Origin: Chloroflexota bacterium | GTDB lineage: Bacteria; Chloroflexota; Limnocylindria; QHBO01 | Length of the DNA stretch: 10,910 nucleotides | Assembly: GCA_013694645.1 (NCBI GenBank) | Contig: JACDBZ010000252.1 | Coordinates: 1 to 10,910 of the forward strand | Direction of reading: 5' to 3' | Part shown: positions 1 to 4,575 of the stretch, piece by piece | Layout: each line of letters starts with the position of its first letter | Numbering within the stretch: position 1 is the stretch's first letter | Notes under the pieces: generated by a model | What the model was told of the DNA's origin: nothing | Seen by the model: only the letters and a program-made list of their open reading frames with translations | The model's database searches: none | Position numbers and translations under genes: made by a program

Positions 1-194
1 TGGACGCCGGTGCCCTGTATCCGCCGATCAGCGCGCTGCGAAGCGTTTCGCACGCGATCGCGCTGGCGGTCGCCCGGCAGGCCATTGCGTCCGGCCTGGC
101 TGCGTCGAGCGACTCCCTGGAGGCCGACGTCGACGCCGCAATGTGGTGGCCGGCGTACGTACCCTACCTGCTCGACCGGGCCAGCCCGACCTGA
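1..194 (+). CDS. Malic enzyme, C-terminal fragment (5' end outside window)
   Basis: The frame starting with the codon at position 3 is open from the left window edge to a TGA at 192-194 and gives about 63 residues. It includes GALYPPISALRSVSHAIA, then VARQAIASGLA and a tail ending AYVPYLLDRASPT. The LYPPI..LR.VS..IA pattern followed by a VA..A...GLA helix is the familiar C-terminal signature of NAD(P)-dependent malic enzymes, which oxidatively decarboxylate malate to pyruvate and CO2 in the cytoplasm. The catalytic and nucleotide-binding domains lie upstream of the window, so cofactor preference cannot be judged. The next gene starts five bases after its stop, so the two are probably co-transcribed. 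The assignment rests on one short but characteristic segment. Confidence 0.8.
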   Translation, partial: DAGALYPPISALRSVSHAIALAVARQAIASGLAASSDSLEADVDAAMWWPAYVPYLLDRASPT

Positions 195-199
195 ACTCG

Positions 200-1234
200 A
201 TGCCGATACAGCACACCGCCGATCCACCGAACGTCGAGGCAGCCCTGTCGGACCTCGGAGCCGGCACGACGCCCACCGAACTCTTCTACACGCGCTGTAA
301 CTTCCCGATTCCCCGTCTCGACCTCGGGACCTGGAAGCTGGAGACGTCGGGGGCGTTCGGACGCCCGCGCGCCTGGACCATGGATGAGCTGCGCGGCCTG
401 CCGCGCGTCGAGCAGACGATCACGCTGGAATGCGCCGGCAACGGGCGAACGCTGATGACGCCCGTCCCGCCCGGCACTCCGTGGGGACTCGGCGCGGTAG
501 GCACGGCGCGCTTCGGTGGCGTTCGACTCGCCGATGTCCTGGCGGCCAGCGGGCTGCAATCGGGGGCGGTCGAGCTCATCTTCAGCGGCGCGGACCACGG
601 CAGCGTCGAGCCCGAGGGCGAGATCTCATACGAGTTCAACCTCGACGTCGGCACGGCCAGAGCAGATGGTCCGATGCTGGCATGGACGATGGGAGGCGAA
701 CCCCTTACGCCAGAGCACGGCTATCCCCTCCGGCTGGTCGTGCCCGGCCACTACGGCATGCGCTCGGTGAAATGGCTGACCCGGATCACGGCGGTTGAAC
801 AGCCGTTCGTCGCTCACTTTCCGCGCAAGTATCGATATCGCGGCGAGCGCGGTGTGATCGACGGCACGGCGGTCGGACCGATTCGGGTGCGCTCGCTCAT
901 CACGTGGCCCGAAGACGGGGCTCACCTGGCGATCGGCCCGCTCACGCTGCGCGGGATCGCGTGGTCGGGAAGCAATTCGATCGAGCACGTGGAGGTCGAG
1001 GTCGACGGCTCCTGGTTGCCCGCTCGACTTGGTCGGCCACCCGATGGCACCGGCCCCGTCCCGTGGAGCGTCGAATGGGCGCCATCGGCTGCCGGACGGC
1101 ACGCCCTCGCGGTGCGAGCGGCCGACGCGGGTGGCCATGAACAGCCTGAAGCATCGGTCTGGAATGAGGGCGGCTACGGAAACAACGTCGTTCAGCGCAT
1201 CGTGGTCGAGGTCGACCCAGAAGCACTCCAGTGA
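200..1234 (+). CDS. Sulfite oxidase family molybdopterin oxidoreductase
   Basis: This 344-aa protein has the two-domain layout of the sulfite oxidase family. The N-terminal half is the Moco-binding domain: an FYTRCNFPIP segment at 29-38, ECAGNGR at 77-83 whose Cys78 is the expected molybdenum ligand, a substrate-pocket stretch GAVGTARFGGVRLADVL at 98-114, and GYPLRLVVPGHYGMRSVKWL at 174-193. The C-terminal half (about 225-340) resembles the Ig-like Mo-co dimerisation domain. There is no Tat or Sec signal, no heme domain and no membrane segment, so a cytoplasmic enzyme is inferred, unlike periplasmic SoxC or MsrP. The substrate could be sulfite or another oxo-acceptor. I chose ATG 200 over ATG 143 because the latter would extend back into the malic enzyme gene and add 19 residues without family character. 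No clear Shine-Dalgarno precedes it, so translation is probably coupled to the upstream stop at 194. Confidence 0.88.
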   Translation: MPIQHTADPPNVEAALSDLGAGTTPTELFYTRCNFPIPRLDLGTWKLETSGAFGRPRAWTMDELRGLPRVEQTITLECAGNGRTLMTPVPPGTPWGLGAVGTARFGGVRLADVLAASGLQSGAVELIFSGADHGSVEPEGEISYEFNLDVGTARADGPMLAWTMGGEPLTPEHGYPLRLVVPGHYGMRSVKWLTRITAVEQPFVAHFPRKYRYRGERGVIDGTAVGPIRVRSLITWPEDGAHLAIGPLTLRGIAWSGSNSIEHVEVEVDGSWLPARLGRPPDGTGPVPWSVEWAPSAAGRHALAVRAADAGGHEQPEASVWNEGGYGNNVVQRIVVEVDPEALQ

Positions 1235-1246
1235 GCGCCTGCGCAT

Positions 1247-1259
1247 CGCGGAAACCGCG
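1247..1259 (+). other. Small hairpin after sulfite oxidase gene
   Basis: CGCGG-aaa-CCGCG forms a five-pair stem with a three-base loop, 12 bases after the sulfite oxidase stop. There is no T-run, so it is at best a weak or factor-assisted transcription end, or a processing point before the microprotein gene. Confidence 0.25.
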
Positions 1260-1298
1260 CCCCCGAACGGCCCGTGGTATGCAAGAGTGACAGCTGGA

Positions 1299-1305
1299 AA
1301 GGAGG
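1299..1305 (+). promoter_or_regulatory. Strong Shine-Dalgarno of the microprotein gene
   Basis: AAGGAGG lies six bases before ATG 1312. It is the only near-perfect anti-16S complement found at a start in this window, and it is the main reason for calling the 27-codon frame a real gene. Confidence 0.75.
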
Positions 1306-1311
1306 GTTGTG

Positions 1312-1395
1312 ATGGATCTTCTCTGGATCATCATCGTAGTGCTGGTCGTGCTCGCGCTGCTCGGCTACTTCGGCTTCGGCCGCCGCCGCGGGTAG
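1312..1395 (+). CDS. 27-aa single-pass membrane microprotein
   Basis: A short frame of 27 residues starts MDLLWIIIVVLVVLALLGYF and ends GFGRRRG before a TAG. One uninterrupted hydrophobic helix spans about residues 3-22 and is followed by a Gly/Arg tail. The positive-inside rule therefore predicts the C-terminus in the cytoplasm. The AAGGAGG element six bases upstream gives strong translational support. Very short proteins with one helix and a basic GRR-type tail are common in bacteria and mostly uncharacterised. I cannot assign a role to this one. It sits 77 bp after the sulfite oxidase gene on the same strand and 85 bp before the end of a convergent CoA-transferase gene. It may be transcribed with the former or from its own promoter; TATGCA near 1279 is the only candidate -10 and it is weak. 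Confidence 0.7.
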   Translation: MDLLWIIIVVLVVLALLGYFGFGRRRG

Positions 1396-1480
1396 CATGC
1401 CCCGATGAGGGCGGGCCACCGAGATCGGCTGCGCCGAGGCGGTGCGCTCGCCCGACATCGCCGCAGGTCAGCGGGGCGCG

Positions 1481-2602
1481 CTAATTGAGATCAGCCAGCA
1501 CTGACTCGGTGTGCTCCCCCAGGCGCGGCGGCGGGAGCCGCGCAGGAAGCCGAGCGCCATCCACGCGGATCGGGTTCGGAGCCATGCAGATCCCATCGAG
1601 GGTCTGGGTCCAGGCGTGATCGTTAGCCGCCTCCATGCTCGAGCGTGCCTCGCTGACCCGGTTCACCGGCCCAGCCGGGACATCGGCCGCTTCAAGTGCG
1701 GCGACAAGCTCAACCCGGCGTCGAAGCGCAATTGCATCGCCGAGCCACGCGACGAGCTCATCGCGGCGCGCCAGGCGCATCGGGTTGGTGGCATAGCGTC
1801 CGTCATGGGCGAGAGCGAGGACGTGGAGCAGCCGGCCGAACTGCGCATCGTTGCCGACGGCGATGACGAGCTCGGCATCGGCGGCGGCAAAGACCTGGTA
1901 CGGCACGATATTGGGGTGCGCGTTGCCATGACGGCTGGGCTCCTCGCCTGACGCGAGGTGGTTGCCGAGCACATTGATCAGTGACGTGACGCCTGCCTCG
2001 ACGAGGCTGACATCGACCGACCCGGCTCGCCCCCGACCGACCAGTGCGGCCAGCGCACCGACCGCGCACTCGAGGCCGGCGAGAAGGTCCAGCAGTGCAA
2101 CACCGGTCTTCGTGGGCGGGCCACCCGGGTCTCCGGTGACCGACATGAGGCCGCTTACCGCCTGCGCCAGCAGATCATAGGCGGGGCGCTCTGCATCGGC
2201 CCCTGGGAAGCCGCCGATGGACGCGACCACCAGCCGCGGATGGCGCGCGCGAAGCGCCTGGGTCTCCAGGCCCAGTCGAGCCGCGGTTGCAGGCCGATAG
2301 TTGTGAACGACCAGATCGGCGGTCTCAAGCAGGCGGTGGAGGCTGTCGCGGTCTGTATCGGTCCGCAGGTCGAGCACGACAGACCGCTTGTTACGGTTGA
2401 CCGATGCGAAGTAAGCGCTGCGCCGGTCGGCCGCATCACCCCACCACGGTGGACCCCAGCTGCGCGTCTCGTCGCCGTCAGGCGGCTCGACCTTGATGAC
2501 GTCGGCGCCCAGGTCGGCGAGCAGCATCGTGGCAAACGGACCTGCCAGCACGCGGCTGACATCGATCACCCTGATCCCGTCCAGTGGCAGCGGCTCGAGC
2601 AT
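1481..2602 (-). CDS. CaiB/BaiF family (class III) CoA-transferase
   Basis: The 373-aa protein begins LPLDGIRVIDVSRVLAGPFA (6-25), followed by LLADLGADVIKVEPPDGDETR, the hallmark N-terminus of class III CoA-transferases. VNRNKRSVVLDLR (68-80) and the NYRP motif (101-104) also fit. Asp143 in the AYDLLAQAVSGLMSVTG segment is the expected catalytic aspartate that carries the CoA mixed-anhydride chemistry. Such enzymes move CoA between carboxylic acids, for example in carnitine, oxalate, bile-acid or methyl-branched acyl metabolism. The actual acids cannot be read here. The length is slightly below the usual roughly 400. Start ATG 2602 was chosen because the homologous N-terminus begins right after it and a TANNNT hexamer lies seven bases upstream. 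A farther start at 2812 would run antisense through the neighbouring gene. It diverges from an LLM oxidoreductase across 51 bp. Confidence 0.9.
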   Translation of the reverse strand: MLEPLPLDGIRVIDVSRVLAGPFATMLLADLGADVIKVEPPDGDETRSWGPPWWGDAADRRSAYFASVNRNKRSVVLDLRTDTDRDSLHRLLETADLVVHNYRPATAARLGLETQALRARHPRLVVASIGGFPGADAERPAYDLLAQAVSGLMSVTGDPGGPPTKTGVALLDLLAGLECAVGALAALVGRGRAGSVDVSLVEAGVTSLINVLGNHLASGEEPSRHGNAHPNIVPYQVFAAADAELVIAVGNDAQFGRLLHVLALAHDGRYATNPMRLARRDELVAWLGDAIALRRRVELVAALEAADVPAGPVNRVSEARSSMEAANDHAWTQTLDGICMAPNPIRVDGARLPARLPPPRLGEHTESVLADLN

Positions 2603-2609
2603 CAACGAT

Positions 2610-2615
2610 ACGGTA
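2610..2615 (-). promoter_or_regulatory. Predicted -10 of the CoA-transferase, leaderless
   Basis: TACCGT read on the minus strand is separated by seven bases from ATG 2602. No Shine-Dalgarno is visible. With this spacing transcription should begin at or next to the A of the start codon. No convincing -35 is seen. Confidence 0.5.
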
Positions 2616-2621
2616 GACGAG

Positions 2622-2631
2622 GTGCTGGCAC
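2622..2631. promoter_or_regulatory. Central palindrome in the divergent promoter region
   Basis: GTGC-TG-GCAC is a perfect inverted repeat lying nearly midway between the two outward-facing -10 hexamers at 2610-2615 and 2641-2646. A shared operator is possible, but the element is short. Confidence 0.3.
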
Positions 2632-2640
2632 GCCGGCCGC

Positions 2641-2646
2641 TAGCAT
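2641..2646 (+). promoter_or_regulatory. Predicted -10 of the LLM oxidoreductase gene, leaderless
   Basis: TAGCAT is followed by exactly seven bases and then ATG 2654. There is no ribosome binding site between them. The geometry mirrors that of the divergent CoA-transferase gene. Confidence 0.5.
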
Positions 2647-2653
2647 CGACACC

Positions 2654-3556
2654 ATGAAGATTGGACTGATGCTGCCCCTCGGGGCCGATGAGACGGCTGG
2701 CTTCGCCGAGCTGCGCGCTCTGGCGATGGCGGCCGAGGAGAGTGGACTCGACTCCGTATGGGGCGCGGACCACCTCATCTTCCGCGAGGATGACGAGACG
2801 ACGGGCATCCACGAGTGCTGGACGGTGCTCACCGCGATCGCCGCCCTGACGTCACGCGTCGAGATAGGGCCGCTCGTTCTGGCACTGCCATTCCGGAACC
2901 CGGCGCTGACCGCCAAGATGGCCGCGGAGCTCGACGAGGTGAGCGGCGGTCGGCTCATCCTCGGCCTCGGCTGCGGCTGGCACGAGCCGGAATTCCACGC
3001 GTTCGGCTATCCGTTCGACCATCGCGTGTCACGGTTCGACGAAGGGCTCAGGGTCCTGGTCCCGCTGCTGCGCGAGGGTCGAGTGACCTACTCCGGGAAC
3101 TACCACCATGCCAGCGACGCCGAGCTTCGGCCGCTCCCCGTGCGCACCGGCGGACCGCCCATCCTGATCGCGGGCAAGCAGCCGCGCATGCTCGAGCTCG
3201 TCGCCCGCCATGCTGACCAATGGAACGCTGCCTGGTACGGGCATCCAGACCAGGCGGATGAGCTCCGCGAGCGGCTCGCCAACCTTGGGACTGCCCTGGA
3301 CGCGGCTGGCCGGGACCCCGCCTCGCTGGAGATCACGGTCGGTATCTTCGTCGCCTTCGACGGGGCTGACGCCGATACGCCCGAGCGCGCATTGCGGGGG
3401 ACTCTCGACGAGATCGCCGACGGCCTCGCCGGGTATGCCGCGCTGGATGTGAAGCACCTCATCGCCCACGTCTTTCCGCGAACTCCGGAAGCGGTCAAGC
3501 TGCTCGGCGAGGCGGCAGCCCTGGCTCGGAAGCGAGTAGCTGCTTCGGACGGTTGA
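2654..3556 (+). CDS. LLM-class (probably F420-dependent) oxidoreductase
   Basis: This 300-aa protein has the bacterial luciferase-like TIM-barrel pattern. It opens with MKIGLMLPLG, followed by AEESGLDSVWGADHL (27-41) for the second strand and helix. The central segment RNPALTAKMAAELDEVSGGR (81-100), then LILGLGCGWHEPEF, is diagnostic. Later come GGPPILIAGKQPRMLELVARHADQWN and a C-terminal barrel closure. The AKMAAELDEVSGGR..LG.G.G form is typical of actinobacterial and chloroflexal F420-dependent members, which transfer hydride or support monooxygenation with reduced F420 or FMN. The substrate is unknown. The length is normal for the family. ATG 2654 matches the conserved N-terminus and has TAGCAT seven bases upstream. 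The gene is head-to-head with a CoA-transferase, which hints at a shared role in acyl or xenobiotic acid metabolism. That link is inference only. Confidence 0.9.
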   Translation: MKIGLMLPLGADETAGFAELRALAMAAEESGLDSVWGADHLIFREDDETTGIHECWTVLTAIAALTSRVEIGPLVLALPFRNPALTAKMAAELDEVSGGRLILGLGCGWHEPEFHAFGYPFDHRVSRFDEGLRVLVPLLREGRVTYSGNYHHASDAELRPLPVRTGGPPILIAGKQPRMLELVARHADQWNAAWYGHPDQADELRERLANLGTALDAAGRDPASLEITVGIFVAFDGADADTPERALRGTLDEIADGLAGYAALDVKHLIAHVFPRTPEAVKLLGEAAALARKRVAASDG

Positions 3557-3607
3557 ACCGGGACGCACGAGTGCCCTCGCGATAGTCGACGTACGGTAGT
3601 CCCAACC

Positions 3608-4204
3608 TCAGGAGGCTGCGGCCGTCATCAGCACGTGGCGCACGGGTCGTCGCGAGCGGCGGATGCGCGCGAGATTGATCCCGATCACGCGCTGACGGCA
3701 GGTGACGCACACCGTCCATCGGCCATCGCGCTCGAGCACGATGCGGTGCTCGGGCACGAGGATCCGCCAGCGACGGCGCGGACGAGCGCGGATGGAAGAC
3801 CGGTGCGCCGCGAGCGCGGCGACGGCCCCCGGCACACCGAGCGCGGCCGCGTGGCGCAGTGAGCTCCGGTATCGGGCCGACTCGAGGCGCAGGGCGTCAG
3901 CATCGGCCAGGCCGTGACGCCGATACAACTCGAACGCGACCTCGTAGAATGCGCGGCCGTGATGAACGACGCGACGTCCGGGCCGCGGCACCGGCGAGAG
4001 CCAATGCGCAAGCTCGTGCAGGAGGGTGAGGCGCTGATCAACCTCGTCAGTTCCCGCTCGGACGGCGATCATGCCGTCATGACGTCGCGTCACGCCGGTC
4101 GAGTGGTCGCCGCTGCGGCGACGCCACGACAGCTGAGGCTGCGCAACACGAGCATCGGCGGAGACCATCGCGACCAGCTCCGTTGCCCACGCGGGCGTCG
4201 TCAT
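3608..4204 (-). CDS. SprT-like putative zinc metalloprotease (HExxH)
   Basis: This is a 198-aa basic protein of uncertain family. Residues 61-69 read LLHELAHWL, an HExxH zincin motif at 63-67 with Glu64 as the likely general base. About 14 residues later HHGRAFYEVAFELY (81-94) offers a third histidine in an HGxxF context, as in SprT-like and related minimal metalloproteases. The C-terminal third is Arg-rich and contains CVTC (166-169), a possible half of a zinc knuckle, without a second visible CxxC. No signal peptide or membrane segment is seen, so it should be cytoplasmic. Its start codon overlaps the stop of the upstream HExxH gene by ATGA at 4201-4204, implying translational coupling. SprT-like is a motif-level call. 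The substrate, and whether the protein is active, are unknown. Confidence 0.7.
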   Translation of the reverse strand: MTTPAWATELVAMVSADARVAQPQLSWRRRSGDHSTGVTRRHDGMIAVRAGTDEVDQRLTLLHELAHWLSPVPRPGRRVVHHGRAFYEVAFELYRRHGLADADALRLESARYRSSLRHAAALGVPGAVAALAAHRSSIRARPRRRWRILVPEHRIVLERDGRWTVCVTCRQRVIGINLARIRRSRRPVRHVLMTAAAS

Positions 4205-4467
4205 CGGCGCAGTCGGAGCAGATGGCCGACCTCGTGCAGCCAGGCGTCCAGCTCGGGATCGGCGTAACGAACGTCGTCGTAGGTGAAGGCGATCATGTCG
4301 GTCCCGTGCTCAGCCACGTATGCCGCGGGCTCCATCGACGCATACGGGAACGCGCGCGCGGCGAGCGTCTCGCGCGCCGGATCGGCCGCCGGTCGGTGGT
4401 CCGAGCGTTGCGCGTCGTGGCGCGCGCGCCAGCGGTCGGTCAGGGTTCTGAGTCGCTCTCGCTGCAT
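4201..4467 (-). CDS. Small protein ending in an HExxH motif, unknown function
   Basis: This 88-aa product starts MQRERLRTLTDRW and ends with DPELDAWLHEVGHLLRLRR. HEVGH is a textbook HExxH zinc-protease signature, yet only six residues follow it, so no canonical third metal ligand can come from downstream. Reading past the stop in the same frame yields Arg/Ser-rich sequence without a suitable histidine, so a simple lost stop does not explain it. The N-terminal half is basic and probably helical. The middle (TDMIAFTYDDVRYADPEL) resembles a strand and acidic loop. ATG 4467 is preferred to ATG 4473 because TACGCT lies exactly seven bases before it, as at other genes here. The stop overlaps the start of the next HExxH gene. 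I do not recognise the family. It could be a degenerate zincin, a partner of its neighbour, or a protein with an incidental motif. Confidence 0.6.
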   Translation of the reverse strand: MQRERLRTLTDRWRARHDAQRSDHRPAADPARETLAARAFPYASMEPAAYVAEHGTDMIAFTYDDVRYADPELDAWLHEVGHLLRLRR

Positions 4468-4474
4468 GGGCATG

Positions 4475-4480
4475 AGCGTA
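4475..4480 (-). promoter_or_regulatory. Predicted -10 of the HExxH gene pair, leaderless
   Basis: TACGCT on the minus strand lies seven bases before ATG 4467. No Shine-Dalgarno is present. This gives the pair its own promoter, separate from the exporter gene ending 109 bp upstream. Confidence 0.45.
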
Positions 4481-4513
4481 GCCTGAATGGCGAGGCCGCC
4501 GTCCAGCCGCGTA

Positions 4514-4523
4514 CGAAATTTCG
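4514..4523. repeat. Palindrome CGAAATTTCG
   Basis: This is a perfect ten-base palindrome, unusually AT-rich for its surroundings. It is centred about 51 bases upstream of the predicted transcription start of the HExxH pair. A second copy with one mismatch lies 49 bp away at 4563-4572. It could be a regulator site. Confidence 0.45.
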
Positions 4524-4560
4524 CTCGGTCCCGGCATGACGGGCTGGTTGGGCGGGTCTG

Positions 4561-4574
4561 ACCGATATTTCGGT
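4561..4574 (-). terminator. Hairpin just after the MMPL stop; also second CGAWATTTCG copy
   Basis: ACCGA-tatt-TCGGT is a five-pair hairpin that starts one base after the exporter stop codon on the minus strand. It has no U-tract and is only a candidate transcription end. Its core CGATATTTCG matches the palindrome at 4514-4523 in nine of ten positions, so it may instead be a protein-binding site. Confidence 0.3.
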
Positions 4575-4575
4575 G

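Noticed and set aside
1405..1488. 27-codon frame starting MRAGHRDRLRRGG after the microprotein
   Set aside because: Very Arg-rich, no ribosome binding site, and it overlaps the end of the convergent CoA-transferase. Probably non-coding spacer.
2240..2653. 138-codon upstream extension of the LLM oxidoreductase
   Set aside because: It is mostly antisense to the CoA-transferase, lacks family similarity, and the conserved N-terminus begins exactly at ATG 2654.
3557..3607. Bidirectional terminator between the convergent LLM and HExxH genes
   Set aside because: The 51 bp hold only very short inverted repeats (for example CCT-CAGG-AGG) and no T-run on either strand.
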